From the NCBI RefSeq assembly GCF_013368755.1, contig NC_049566.1, positions 930,001-994,000 on the forward strand: DNA of 64,000 bases, read 5' to 3'. A program made the position numbers and the translations under genes. The notes below the pieces were generated by a model, which was not told the DNA's origin, did not search any database, and worked only from the letters and a program-made list of their open reading frames with translations. The DNA comes from Talaromyces rugulosus (Eukaryota; Ascomycota; Eurotiomycetes; Eurotiales; Trichocomaceae). Below, piece by piece: positions 10,119 through 22,453 of the stretch (its first letter is position 1; every line of letters begins with the position of its first letter).

Positions 10119-13100
10119 CTAGTCAAGATCAATCAAGTCTCCTTCAACCGCAACAGACTGCTGCTCTACTGTAGGTATCGCGGGCGTAAACGACTGAACC
10201 CAGCGTGTACGAGCCCCTCCGCTTTCCTCGTCTCCAACAGGAGAGAGCACTCTGACATCGAGATCCTGAGCGGGCTGCTGCTGCTGCTGCTCTGTGAAGA
10301 GGTTCGCCGATTCTTCCGCGTCGAGACGTACCAGAATTTTCTCTGTGGCTTCCGCGCTGAATTTTTTGTCGAGCATCCGGTCGTGTTCGCGTGACCCGCC
10401 TTGGGCGTATTTCTGGAACGCCTGAATACGCTCTTTGTCGGTTTTGAAGGTTTGTTGTTGTTGCTGTTGTCGACGGGGTTCGGGAACGCTTGCTTTGCTG
10501 GGCGAGGATGATTGGATGCTGCTTCCTTTGCTCGGTTTTGCTAGCGATGAGGCTTTTATAGTCTTGTATCCACAGTGGCATGAGCATGTTGGCGCAGTAC
10601 AGGCCTCGCGACAGCTGTGGCCACAAGAGAGCGCTTTACCACAGCGCTCCTTACATTGGATCAAGGCGTGGTCGAAGCCGTGGCACTTCACTGGACAAGG
10701 ATGACCGCAGCCAAGTACCGTTTCGCAAGGAAGACGACATCCCCCATTCAAGTCTTTTATATCTTCCGGCTTCGAGACAAATTCTTTGTTTTGATGTTTG
10801 TCACATGTTAGCGGAAGATGGAAGCCTATACGGCGAGACTCCTCGTCTCCTTCGCCCATCATCTTCACCACTTCCCACCACAGTGGATCCTTCGAGGCAA
10901 GTTTCTGAGCATCTCCAAACATATAAAACCCCCGACGAGCACGAGACAGTGCTACACACACTCGGTTTTCAATAGAAAGAAATCCAATTTCTCCCTTTTC
11001 GTTGCTCCGGACCAGAGACAAAAGCACAATATCGTTCTCCTCGCCTTGGTATGAATCAACCGTATTGACCTTCAAGTGCCTACTCTGCAGGTGCCGGTTC
11101 TCCTTGAGCAGTTTGAGAATTTTTTTCCGCTGGCCGTTGTAAAATGTCAATACGGTGATTTCACTGGGGTCTACACCAGAAAAAAAGAGGTGCAAGAAGA
11201 AAGTAACCACCATTTCAGCTTCCTGGGCGTTGTATCTTGAGGATAAACTGTCCGAGTTTTCTGGCCACTGATGACAAAAAAAGAAGGAGCGAATATCCCC
11301 CATGCCAGGCACTTTCATGAGATTATTCACAGATGGATGATCTTTGAGGTTGTTGTAGATTGGCGTGAGTAAGCGTCTGATTTCTGGTACCATGCGACGT
11401 TGGAGAAGAAGAGCTCTGTAGTCGACGTCGTTTTGCACAAGACGTTCAAACATTGACATGTTGAGGAAAAATGGATCTCCTTCAAGGTCTGTAACAGAGC
11501 AACTCCCTTGCAGTTGCTTGTGGTCACCGACAAGAATGAGGTGCTCGAGAGATTCAACACATGCCGCAGTCACCGGGGCCTCGATGGTTTCAGCCGCTTC
11601 TTCAACCATCACGATTTTAGGCTTCAGTGCCGACACCAGAGCGCGATACTTGCTAAGCCCGGTGGTAGTCATTCCCACAAGCTTTGTATTTTTGAGAATG
11701 GCGTAATCTTCCTCCCACTTTCCAATAAACCGCTCGGTTACGGACCTGTTGTATTGCTTCAGATGCTCCCGGAACGTCGACAGAAGTTTTTCCTTGGCGA
11801 TTCGGCATAAAACGTTATAAATGGTGCCACGGTTCTGAGGAGGAACGTCCCAAAGATTATCAATACTAAGATACTCGATCAGTTCGTCGTCAATGTTGCT
11901 TCTTCCTCGAACGTTTTCTTTCAAAGGCACAAAAGGGCCTTTCAGAGTCTCAAAATCGTCATCGGAAATTCCTTTCTCTTGTTCCATTTCTCGAAGTTGC
12001 TCATACTCCAAGTCCATTTCGTCTTCTTCGTATCCGCGGTCTTCGTATCTGTATGTGACTGAGTTCTCGAAAAGCATATCACCTACCCATGAGATGATAG
12101 GATCTGCTTGCTCCTCAAGATTGGAGTTTGTCCACCCTTCGGCCCCATTGCACAAAGCATCATACTGTTCACTGGAGATGACCTTTTGGTCACGAAAGAA
12201 TGTAGCGGGAAGCGGGCCAGTCGAGTCCATGGTGAACGCTCGGAGGAGGTTTTCGATATTCTCGCGAAAAATTTTTAACTTGTGGTATGCTCGTCCTAGC
12301 GCTCCACCAGATAGAGGTGGTATCGAGATCGATTTGCGTACTTCATACAGCGTACGCTTTCTGACATTCTCATCTATGCTCCGCCCACCAAGGCGAACAT
12401 AGTCCGGTACAACTTCTGAGATGTGGTTTAGTAACTGATCCAGGGCATGATTGGTATGAGCAGCGACTATGATCGGAGGATCTCTCGGCTTTCTGTTGTG
12501 GAGGAGTAACTTCAACGCTGTCACCGAGACATGAGTCTTTCCAGTGCCCGGAGGACCCTGAATAATAGCCAATCGCTTCGTCAGAATGTGGTGGAGGGCT
12601 TCCCACTGTGAAATGTCCAAGTCGTTTGCAGGTTCCTGAGGCCAATCTGACAATACATCCACAATCTGATCAGGAGATATTCGCATCTCCGGGTCTGATT
12701 TCACGTATTCTGGTACGTCTATGTCTTCGTTGAGATTGCAAATATGTTCTTGAAGAGGAAAACTGTAAGAAATTAGCAGAAACACTTGGTGAAGCTGTGG
12801 ATGGAGTCTACCATTCGTCATTCATCAACTGCAGAGTTGCCATGGTATGGCGAACAGACTCCAAGTATCCTGTACGAGGTTGGACCATGATCCATTCCTG
12901 CTGTGGATCGAAATAAGCCTCATCTGGGTTCGCGAAGTAAAGGTCGACTAGAGGCGGATACTTTTTGACCTGGTGCAGTGGCCGAGCAGCCACTATAGCA
13001 ATAACGCACTGAGACTTAAAGCAGTCTTTTGCTGGGGATAATGCGACCATTGATCCGGATATCAAGCGAGTGGAGTAATCCCAGACAATGTTTTTGCATG

Positions 13101-13645
13101 CGCGTGCTGTTGAAAACGATACTTTGATGGCGACACCTTTTGTTTCAAAGGTCATACCAGTAATGTGAACCTGTAACCTAATAAGCGAAGAGAAAATAAT
13201 TTCTAGTCAGAGAACTCTCCCTTACCTGGTCATAGACGCATATGTTCTTCGTGTCAGTCATAGAAGGTTTGTTCCTCAAATATGCTACAGAGTCGCGCAG
13301 CAAGGCTACCGAATCTTCTCTCAGCAGCTCGTAGTGGGTTCGCAGATAGTCTTCCACCGACGGCCAAGGGCCGTCGACGTGATTCGGCTCGATATTAATA
13401 CAGTTCTCTTCTAGGTCAATATCCCCTTTCACACACATGATCTCTTGCGATGTGGGTATCTCTGGAGAAGCAAGCCATCCTTCTTTTGTGCCTTGTTTTT
13501 GCATTCTGTTGACATATTTTCGAATGTCTGGATTTGCCGCAGATACTGGCGTTTTCGTCTTGTTGTTGGAAGAATCATCGCGTCGGTTTTTGTTAGAGTT
13601 AGGGAGTCGTGGGAGGTAGCGGGTTCCAAACTCGAACTTGGACAT
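10119..13645 (-). CDS. NFX1-type zinc finger superfamily 1 RNA helicase (Hrr1/ZNFX1-like)
   Basis: Three exons on the minus strand, 13645-13226, 13170-12812 and 12762-10119 (introns of 55 and 49 nt), give 1,140 aa. The N-terminal region (VEDYLRTHYELLREDSV, RLISGSMVALS) is that of the ZNFX1/Hrr1 family. The helicase core follows: motif I GPPGTGKTH near residue 329, motif II VEEAAE, motif III GDHKQLQ, motif V-like DSYQGEENDIV, motif VI VALSRARRGFY. A Cys/His-rich NFX1-type zinc-finger segment (CETVLGCGHPCPVKC, CGKALSCGHSCREAC) comes next, then a disordered poly-Gln tail. In fission yeast the family member Hrr1 is part of the RNA-directed RNA polymerase complex; animal ZNFX1 and nematode ZNFX-1 act in small-RNA or antiviral pathways. 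The same window carries an RdRP 16 kb away. RNAi function here is inferred. Confidence 0.9.
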
Positions 13646-14466
13646 TTTGGCGTGATGAACAGGGGAGCCTGGGTTGATATATTTGTGAGTGTGTGTATGA
13701 CTTGAATGAAGGACGAGTCTCAGATTTTACCCTGTTTTGTGCTCGAGCTAAGCGAGGCAGCAGTGCAACGCGTAGCTGGTCGATGTTGACACCAAGCTAG
13801 AGTGAACCAGTAGCCCTAAGTAGAAGGATGTGTGTTGCTGTCTCCTGTGGATAAGAAGAATCATCAACAAGACAGGAAGAGCGAGGGGGGACTCTGTCAT
13901 GTGCAGGAAGTGATAGCCAGAAGCGAAAAGAAAGAGACCGAGCAGGTGGCTGGAGACTGAAGGGGTCCATCAGATCCATCTTGTCCTGAAAGAGCCAGCG
14001 GAGTTTTGCTCCGGTGAGAATGCTATTAGTCGGCCGGCCGAAGCAAACGGCCGCGCAAACGCAGCGGATTTCAGCCGAACGTTGCTGAAATTGTGTACAG
14101 GCGATAGTATTATTGCAAAAACGCATCTCTAGCCAATCTGTAATGCATACGTGACTTTTAGATAAAATATCATAGACTTGAAGACCGCGAAGTCTTGGTG
14201 GTGTTTTGGTAGTTACCAAAACGGAAGGAGGAAGGAGCAGGCAGTGGCACGTGTTCGCTTGAGGAGTAAAATGATACACACGGATCTATCTAATTTCTTT
14301 TTATCTCACAATGCATCGTCCACATCACAAATGGTATCGACTTGGCCCATCTACCTCAACGCCCATGCGCGACCACATCCCCTCCACTCCGAGGTCTTCC
14401 TCGCCACTACGTCTGCGGTTAGCACATGAAACATAACTCTGTGGTTGGAAAGGTTGCCTGGTTCAC
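13646..14466. other. Spacer and helicase promoter
   Basis: No gene seen between the helicase start and the 3' end of the oxidoreductase; both genes lie on the minus strand. It holds a 10-bp palindrome CGGCCGGCCG (14031-14040) and a short dyad ATTTCAGC/GCTGAAAT (14068-14075 and 14084-14091). Open frames here have no recognisable features. Confidence 0.5.
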
Positions 14467-15867
14467 TTACTCGTCTTCTTCTATGACAACAGGCTCGCTT
14501 TGGCCTTCTGCCAGGTTGGGGTTGCGGAATTTGATATGCTGTTTCTATCGCTGGAGTCAATACATGTCTCCCACAGTTATCTACTGTCGCTTGACTCACC
14601 AGTCCTAGAGTGAGATGAATCCCCGAAGCACCCCAGGTGAATTTGTTCTCGGGCACTTGCCCCTCAATCAGGGATTGTATGTTCTTGGCCACGACGGCGG
14701 CCTGCGCTGATCCGGGCCTGGCAGCTTTCTGCACCCCAGTGTCGGCAATATCCCCGACGGCGAAAACATTGGGGTACTTGTCGTCGAGAAGCTGCATTGT
14801 CGGCTTGACTCTGATGAAGCCATTGTCTGGATTGATCAGGGATCCAGGCTGCGATGAGCTTAGGTCTTGGACAAGACTGTTATTTGGCCTTTGGCCGGTC
14901 GCCAGGATGACAAAGTCTGTCTTGAGCTTTGTGCCGTTGGTAAGTTCGACCTCAACACTCTCTCCATCTCTGGGAAACCCATTCGGAGGGACAACCACGC
15001 GAGAGCCGGTAATGAGCCTTTCCTTGTCTTAGTCAAAAAGGTCACTGACAACAAACGGGAAAACTTACTGGATACCGAGGGCATCAAACCTCTTTGCGAT
15101 GATTCCGTGCAATTTTTCATGGAAGTGTGGCATCACATGGGCTCGAGAGTGTACTAAAGTCACCTCCTTCTCCGGATAGAATTCTTTCAAATCCGTGGCC
15201 ATCTGGATGCCAACCGCGCCACCGCCAACGATGGTGATCGACTTTGATTGTTTGACGCTGTCTTGATGCTTTTTTAAATAAACAACCGATGATGCTTTAT
15301 CATCATATCGCATTGCAGCGGGTTCTTTAAGCCGGGTTCCGGTGGCAATGGCAAGGTATTCGAATGGAATTTGGGTCGACCCTTGCCATTCTCGGTCGAT
15401 TTTCACATGTTGAGCCTGTATAGACAGCACCCGCGCTGACACCACGGTATGTAAAGAGCTGTTTGGCACCGATGAAAATAAGCCAGAATATGGAATAAAC
15501 GCTTTGTGTTCGTGTCCTGGGATCACTGAAAATCTTGGCTGGGAGTTGTCAGTATTCCAGTTTTAGAGAGCCGGGAGGTTGATGCTTACAAAAGTAAAAA
15601 GATGATTGAAGTGACTATGAGGCTCAAGTAGCAGTACCTATTGATAATATTAGTTTTCTCCAATACATACCAGCTGAAAAGAGGGAGTCTCGACTCACCC
15701 GGTGTGTTGTGGGTATGACCCGTGCCAGCTCCTGTGCCGTCGTCTATTCGTTGTTAGTGTTTCTATTCCAAAAAATATATACTTTTAGAGATAATTGAAG
15801 AAGACAAACTCACTCTTCCAACATAAGATCCGCCAATGACGACGACATTCTTCAATGAACTCGCCAT
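14467..15867 (-). CDS. AIF/AMID-like FAD-dependent pyridine nucleotide-disulfide oxidoreductase
   Basis: Six exons on the minus strand: 15867-15814, 15743-15699, 15637-15590, 15538-15069, 15017-14600, 14544-14467, giving 370 aa. All introns are 51-70 nt GT-AG. Exon 1 carries the FAD-binding beta-alpha-beta start (VVVIGGSYVG), exon 4 the NAD(P)H-binding motif (IVGGGAVGIQMATDL) and exon 5 the second FAD contact (VFAVGDIAD) plus ATGQRP. This order is that of AIFM2/FSP1-like and NDH-2-related reductases. The acceptor at 15018 (AAG) was chosen over nearer AGs because only it restores frame without a stop and gives LGIQLITGSRVVVPP. There is no targeting peptide; it is probably cytosolic or membrane-associated. 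Natural acceptor (quinone or other) unknown. Confidence 0.88.
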
Positions 15868-17129
15868 TTTGATGCCGCTCTGTCGTATAGTATAAAGGGG
15901 ATAGTCGTAATTGTTACACCAATACGCCTCTACTGCTGAAACATTGAATAAAGGAGAACGGGAAAAAAGAGCCCACGGTTCAGCTATTAATACTTTTGCC
16001 GACGCGGCATAATTCCGTCCGACACTTCCAGGCTGGTCGATTCTTCGAAATTCAACTCGGTGACACTCGGATATACGCTTATCAGATGATCAGATAACTC
16101 AGAATCATCTCCGAAGCCCCCACTATTAAAAGGCTTCTGTCCAATAATATGAACCACAGGGCTAAACTTTTAGTCGCCCCGGAGGGCTCGGCTCGGCCAC
16201 TCGGGCTTAAGATCTGATACAACACGGAAATCCGAGATCGGCGAATCCTGCTTCCATTTCCATTACTATTATTATATTCCTCAGACAAGACGAACTAATT
16301 ATTTCCCTCAAAGTCTGTTGACGAATTCCACCTCTTCCCATGCTTTCTCCAGAATACCCACCCGGAGCTTCAAATTCCCGGACGAGATCTGCGAAGAGGC
16401 ATTTACATCTACAGCTCCGTGCCAATCGCACTGAACGGCGAATCGACAACTCGGCCACTGACATTATAAAGATAATTGTAACCCATCGCTGCTGACTGGG
16501 CGCCATCCATTGCTAGATAAGTCGTCGAGGCCGAATTGTACCATCTACGGCTAGAATATAGCACTTCTTTGCTTTTTTCACAATGCGGCACCTACAGTGA
16601 ATGACAAAGGGCTTCCTAGATTAAGGACGAGAATTTCCAAAAACAGCCGCGACAAGAATCCGATTCCCATGTAACATGTCCATGCACCTCGAGACTCGTG
16701 TTTGATAAGTATGGGGACAAACTGATGAGCCCCTTATATTGCTAACACAATATCTTCATAACAACTTTCGCAAACTGTGGAATATACCCCAGGCGGAAAC
16801 CTCTCCGCTTGCAAAAGTCCACTACCGAATACCCTGGCTACCTATGGTCGGAGTGGTTCTGGGATATCGCCTCAGATTGGCCTTCTTTGCATGTACTAGA
16901 TAAGAGATTGCAGAGAACCTAGATCTAGAGACTGGCAAAGCCTCGGCGATGTCCCACAGTTTTCGGGGTAGATATTATATTCACACGTTATATGTAAATT
17001 CTAAATATTCAAGTATACATATAACAGCCATGACCCTGTCTGTCATAGCCTAGGGCTCGGTATAGACGTTAAATATGATTAAATAATAATAGTAATAACA
17101 GCCATGACCGATGCCCACAGTTACGCATT
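15868..17129. other. Intergenic region, no gene seen
   Basis: About 1.26 kb between the oxidoreductase start and the 3' end of the GST-like gene. Only short overlapping minus-strand frames (16082-16591) occur, without domain, signal or splice logic. Sequence around 16980-17105 is AT-rich and is probably 3' flank of the GST-like gene. Confidence 0.5.
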
Positions 17130-18082
17130 TCAAGGCTCACTGAACCTCCAATCCTCGGGAAAGACACTCGAGTGAATATCCTCCCGATCAGCAAAGATGT
17201 TTTCGTACTTCTCAATCCGTGTCTCGGGGCGCTCTGCCTGTCGATAGTAGTTTCCTACTAATTTTTTAATGGAAGGGTCGTTCCACATTGTCGCCATCCA
17301 TTTCAGCGCATCCGGGGTGGCAGAGTCCAAGGGAAGGTTATACGTGCGGAAACGCTGTCGATGGTCAGTAATTCTCTTTTCATGGTCATTAATTGAGAAA
17401 TGAATGGGATTATCTACCCATAGGACAGGCCAGAAGAATGCATCCGCGATACTAAATCCTCCAAACAAGAACCCTTCATCCTTTTCACCAAGCTCGGCCA
17501 ATCGAGCCTTGGTGACTTTACGCGCATTATCCCAGATGGTCAGAATCCGGATAATTTCTTTCCGAGCTTGTTCTGGTACAGGGATGTTTCCCGTGTACTG
17601 CGCAATAAAGTTGGTGTGATACGTGTTTCGTATTGTAGTAAACCCAGAGTGCATCTCAGCTGCTGCGCTCCGTGCCAGTGCTCTCAGTTTCGGATCCGAT
17701 GGCCACAGGTTGAGATGAGGGTTGGATTCAGCAAGAAACTCGCAAATAGAAAGAGTGTCGTTAATCATAATGCCCAGAGAACGACTTTCCAGGACTGGGA
17801 CGAGTCCGGAGATAGATACAGTGCGAATCTATATATATCCTTTACTATCAACTGATCCATATCATTGGCCTGCTTAGTTAAATTTGGGTTGAACATACAT
17901 CCTCAAAATCGACCATCTGTGAAGTATATGGGATTTTAAAGTACTCCAAAACGGTCTCGACTCGTGCAGTCCATGCTTGAATCTCAGGTGAGCCGTGATC
18001 CAAGGCCAAATAGTGATGGGAATGACTTACATGAGTACCGAGTGAAGGTCCCAACCAGGTGATATTGTGGATGGTCAGTCAT
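17130..18082 (-). CDS. Glutathione S-transferase-like protein
   Basis: Three exons on the minus strand, 18082-18031, 17975-17899 and 17828-17130 (introns of 55 and 70 nt), give 275 aa. The joined N-terminus reads as a thioredoxin-fold GST domain: SSWTARVETVLEYFKIPYT with the S-x-W-x-R active-site neighbourhood, then SISGLVPVLES (the cis-Pro glutathione-binding turn) and INDTLSICEFLAE. The C-terminal half is helical with FLFGGFSIADAFFWPV, the usual GST-C N-capping region. Likely role: glutathione conjugation or reduction in the cytosol. An intron separates the two halves of the thioredoxin domain, so the longest single reading frame lacks the glutathione site. Class and substrate cannot be assigned. 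Confidence 0.85.
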
Positions 18083-18746
18083 TTCGCTTGTTTTTTTCGT
18101 CCGCCGATTGATTTCAATAACTAGAATAAATAAATAAAAAAATTATATTTAACCTTGGACGAGCTGAATATAAACTGCCCTGGTGAGTCACCGAAACATT
18201 TGAATTAGCTGGACCCGCATTTGATTAATAATTACACCTGGAATTTGAATAAAGGCTCGTATTTTAACTCGTATTCCTTGGTAAATAATATGTAACAAGA
18301 ATTTGGCTAAAATAGACTCAAAGAGCAAAGCACCTTTCCCGCGTAAGCAACACTCTGCGGGGGCTGCTTCCTCGCTGCCTGAGGCATCAATGCGGAGAGC
18401 GGGTGAAATCATCGGAGTCAATGAACTACATCGATTTCCGTACACTACTATGCCAGTTTCTCAATTGCTCGCGCCTTTTAACCTTTCCAAGTCCTATACA
18501 GAAGTCGCATATTTGGCCCCTTTTATATCTTTATTTTTATAGACGGAAAAAAGATTCTTGGAACTCAGGGCTCACTTCAACAGCCACCTCCAAGTCGCGT
18601 TCCACTTCATCCTAGCTCGACTCCTCCGTTTCCAACCCCAACGCGAGATTTTTTTTCAGATTGGGTGTATACCGAATAACTCCTTTGTGACTGGACAAGG
18701 GAGAACGGAGGCGAGAGGCGTGTGCCGGTGGTAGTGTTAATCGACC
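18083..18746. other. Divergent promoter region (GST-like / spt8)
   Basis: No gene seen. AT-rich at 18110-18310, then mixed. It serves as upstream sequence for both flanking genes; no individual site is strong enough to name. Confidence 0.45.
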
Positions 18747-20757
18747 ATGGCATCCATAGTGGACGACGACGATGATCGCGACATTGCCGGTATGCGTTAC
18801 TCCTTTTACTACAACGATCATAGGCCTTTACTAAAGCGAATTTATTATAGGATCACAAGATGGAAGTTCCGATAACGAAGACGAGCAGATGAGAGATGCC
18901 GACGACGGCGATGGAGATAATGAACAAGACCAGGACGTTGATCAAGAACCAGACCAGGAACAAGAACAAGACGCCGACAGCCCTTCCAACAATAGCCAAA
19001 CATCAGACGGCCCTGGAGAGGCATCTCAACGAGATGCCGGCACATCTGCGGCAACAGATTACCTGGCCATGTTCCGCCCGGGTGTACGACCAGAATGTCT
19101 CACTGCGACAACATACGATATACTCCCGACCACCGCCGCGCCTCAGAGCACATCCATAAACACGATAACGGCTACCGCTGACATGCGGTGGGTTTTCACT
19201 GGAGGATCAGATGGCTTTATTAGGAAATACAACTGGGCAGATTCTATAAATGGAAAATTGATGTTGACGGTGGCCCAACGACATCCCTTCGTGGATAGTG
19301 TGGTCAAGGCTGGAGTGCTTATGAATTACTGGGAAAACATGGACGGACCCCTCCTTTCTCCCGTCTATTCGCTGGCATCTCAAAGTGAAGGCCTCTGGTT
19401 GCTTTCCGGCCTGGAGTCCGGCAACATTCGACTGCAGTCAGTGCGTCATGAGGAGGGCAAGGAGATAGCTCTGCTCAAGAATCATACTTCAGCCGTTTCA
19501 GTGCTGAATATAACGTCCGATGAGCAGTCCCTCTTATCTGGTAGCTGGGATAAACAAGTCCTGGAATGGGATCTCAATGTTGGAAAAGTGAAAAATAGCT
19601 TCAAATCTGGGGCAGGCCAAATCTCGGCAATAGAAATTCGCCCAGAGTCAAGTCTTCCGGTTCCTCAAGATACATTGATGACCCAACCCAGCGGAACATT
19701 CTCTTCAAACAATGATCAATCGGATTCCTTTGCTACGGCGAATGATGCTGGTGCCCCGCAAAACACAGGCGATGACCTCAATCATTCGGCAGAATCTCCA
19801 TCCGATTCACTATTTGGTGGAACTGATTCTCTCTTCGGGGATGCCGATGGCAATATTGCAGACGGTGGAGCACCCTCTGGTGATGCCGGGAACGTCGATG
19901 AGGACGCCCTGTTTGGAGGCTCCTTGGAGATGGATATGCAACCTCTAGAACAGGAACCACAAGCAGAGCCAGGGGCCGGCACGCAGCCGAATGGAAATGA
20001 GGCTGCTCCACCACCATCGACAGAGACTAACCCTGAACCTAGTTCCAGCTCTCTAAAGACAGAGTCACAACCAATTAAGCAGCCAATGCCTGCCATGGAA
20101 CCGGTCGTCAACGGCCTCCCTCATGCAGAAAACCTCGAGTTTTCTACAATCAAACAAGAACATCAGACTTCGGAAAACGCATCTCACATAACCTCAGATA
20201 CCACATTCCTTGCTGCTTCAATCGATGGACCAATTTGCATTTGGGACAGACGACAACCGAACCCTGTCGCTCGCATCACTCCCAGGAACGTGCCACCTTG
20301 GTGTATGAACGCCTGTTGGTCCCCGGATGGGAACTACATCTACGCAGGGCGTCGCAATGGCACAGTTGAAGAATATAGCCTCCACAAAGGCTTAAGGTCA
20401 CCTGAGCGGGTCTTCAGATTACCCATAGTCGGCGGAGCAGTAACTGCGCTCAAGGCAATGCCCAACGGGCGACATCTTCTTTGGTGAGTTTCAGCATGAT
20501 CTATTATATTTGTTGAGGGCATCTATATTAATAGACTACCTAGTGGTTCCCATGATATTCTTCGTTTGTACGACTTAAAGGAAGAGGCAACCAAACACTC
20601 TGCTGTTCCTTTCCTGCTTATCCCTGGTCATCGTACCGGCGTTATTTCCCAGTTGTACGTTGACCCAACGTGCAGGTTTTTGCTCTCTGCAAGTGGAAAC
20701 CGCGGCTGGGAGGGTAATACTACCGAAGTTTTGTTGGGATATGAGATCAATGTGTGA
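18747..20757 (+). CDS. spt8: SAGA complex subunit Spt8 (WD40)
   Basis: Three exons, 18747-18789, 18851-20483 and 20544-20757 (introns of 61 and 60 nt), give 629 aa, close to the roughly 600 of yeast Spt8. The N-terminus is very acidic and Gln-rich. WD40 blades follow, with text characteristic of Spt8 (MRWVFTGGSDGFIRKYNW, AQRHPFVDSVVKAGVL, LLSGLESGNIRLQS, LLSGSWDKQVLEWD). A long low-complexity acidic insertion (about residues 260-430, repeated SLFG motifs) separates the blades. The last exon closes the propeller (GSHDILRLYDL, RFLLSASGNRGWEG). Role: TBP-interacting subunit of the SAGA co-activator in the nucleus. The short first exon encodes an Asp stretch and must be joined to supply the start. 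Confidence 0.93.
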
Positions 20758-21151
20758 TAATTTTTCTATGCTATTTCCTCTCTCTCTTAGTTTGCTCCTG
20801 CTGTGAATGTTTTGCATGTTCCTCATGATACCCGAGAAGTGATCTTCTCTTCTTGGTCGATCCAGTACGATTCTGTATGCTAAATGTGTATTGGGAGGGT
20901 GTTATTCTTTTCTTTTTTTGTTTAAATGTGGCGATAAAGAAAAGGAGCGGCTTATAACGACCAACCCATATAGAACAATTCCTTTTGTTGTAACTATCTT
21001 ACATTGAAATGAATATGCACAAGATATAAAAGAGCCATTACTCCAAGAGGCCCTTGACCAGCCGAGGCCACCTTCCAGAAAAATGCAAATACCGCATAAA
21101 AAAGAAACACATAACATCATCAATAAATACAAGCCATCGGGTTTCAAATCA
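20758..21151. other. Convergent 3' spacer
   Basis: No gene seen between the tail-to-tail ends of spt8 and the glycosyltransferase-like gene. T-rich 3' flank. Confidence 0.55.
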
Positions 21152-22153
21152 TTAATATAAATCAAAATTGACTTCCTTGCAGACTTGAGTCTGCTCCTTT
21201 CGCCACTGGTGATAATATGGATTATCCTCCTGCTTGGTGTTGTGTCTGTCCTCATCCCATTCAAAGAAGACATATGCAGGATCAATGCCGCTCGTACACT
21301 TATAAGTCGGCCCGGCAGCCAAGTCACCGAATCCGCGCATGGCCACATTTGGAATATGCGTACGGGCTTCGACTCGATTACGCATAGTGTTCACCGAAAT
21401 TAAATAGACTGGTGGCAATCTGGCCTCTTGATGTGCGAGTAGGGGCATGCCTATCCAGGCCTCGTTGCGGTAAGACTCTAAGCGGTTGATGTCATATTTG
21501 AGTGGCAGAGGTCTGCTCAGCAGCATTTTGTCGAGCTCCTTCGCGTCGAGTAAGAAACCGGGTGATCGGAGATATAGCACGCTGTCATATCGCATGAATT
21601 GGATCTCGCCCAGGCGAAGCAGTTTCGAGTCGGTGAGTGAGTAGCCTTGCTGCGTAACAAGATTCATGCTGATTGGAAGAAGCCAAAAGTCGTATTTCTT
21701 GCTCGCGGTCTGCAGCGTAGAAAGCGCCGCATTGATATTCGGATCTGACGAGGCGATCATATCCCATTCTTCAGGGTACATAAACAGGCGATCTCCGATT
21801 TCGGATTCCCCATCAATAAGTTTCTTGAAAAATAGAATTGAAGAGCATATATCAGATGGGTTTGGTTCGGAGAGAAGCTGCACATAGGCGAAATTGCCTT
21901 TATTGATCGTCACAAGCTCGCCGGTTTTGGGATCCGTTATCGTTTCTCGCGTGTTATCGTGTGAGAATTCGTCAGGAATCGTTGGTATTACATCATATGG
22001 CCGTATTGCATCCTGTATTTTGCGCACCGAGTGTTGTTGGAGAGCATATCCAGCGAGAAAAATGCTGAATGTGCACACACAGGTGATTGGAATGAGCAGG
22101 GTTGCGACAGTCCCGGAAGTCAAGAGCACCATGTTGATGGGGCATTCAGACAA
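21152..22153 (-). CDS. Membrane-anchored glycosyltransferase-like protein (GT8/Gnt1-like), DxD degenerate
   Basis: Single exon, 333 aa. An N-terminal signal anchor (about residues 8-34, TVATLLIPITCVCTFSIFLA) predicts a type II Golgi-type topology. The lumenal part resembles the fungal GT8/Gnt1-like family: FAYVQLLSEPNPSDICSSI, DRLFMYPEEWD, then a strand where active members carry an acidic metal-binding DxD. Here that place reads YDSVLYLRSPG, so both usual acidic residues are missing. The C-terminal part has VAMRGFGDLAAG and YVFFEWDED. It could be an inactive paralogue, a sub-family with another metal site, or a different fold member. It is convergent with spt8 and divergent from prp38. Confidence 0.68.
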   Translation of the reverse strand: MSECPINMVLLTSGTVATLLIPITCVCTFSIFLAGYALQQHSVRKIQDAIRPYDVIPTIPDEFSHDNTRETITDPKTGELVTINKGNFAYVQLLSEPNPSDICSSILFFKKLIDGESEIGDRLFMYPEEWDMIASSDPNINAALSTLQTASKKYDFWLLPISMNLVTQQGYSLTDSKLLRLGEIQFMRYDSVLYLRSPGFLLDAKELDKMLLSRPLPLKYDINRLESYRNEAWIGMPLLAHQEARLPPVYLISVNTMRNRVEARTHIPNVAMRGFGDLAAGPTYKCTSGIDPAYVFFEWDEDRHNTKQEDNPYYHQWRKEQTQVCKEVNFDLY

Positions 22154-22453
22154 TGCGACATAGAACTGGACATAGAACTAGACACACAACTGATGCATTG
22201 ATTTATCGCGTCGAGCGATAGAAAGCCTTCAAGGTGAGATTGAGATGAGGCTGTAATACTGTACATGACGCATGTTTACAGCCGCGGTTGTCGGCGCAAC
22301 AATCTGATAACAGGCGGGCGACCAACGCTAACCTCTTTGGGAATCGCGCCAAGCCATCCGAAGCTCTTCAATAATTATTCTTGCTCGGTCCTTCTGGAAT
22401 CGCAAATCTCAGTCACCAGCAGCCTTCAGAAACTCCGACCCAGTCCCATCGCC
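22154..22453. other. Divergent promoter (glycosyltransferase-like / prp38)
   Basis: 300 bp between divergent starts. The prp38 frame is open upstream to 22265, but the extra text is unlike Prp38; I treat it as 5' untranslated sequence. Confidence 0.45.

Noticed and set aside
13797..14279. 160-codon minus-strand frame upstream of the helicase
   Set aside because: No recognisable motif; lies in promoter sequence and is broken up in composition.
16082..16591. Cluster of short minus-strand frames
   Set aside because: They overlap one another in different frames; no family text or credible splicing.
1..18082. Secondary-metabolite gene cluster (transporter, regulator, oxidoreductase, GST present)
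   Set aside because: No polyketide synthase, peptide synthetase, terpene cyclase or other backbone gene, and the helicase interrupts the group.
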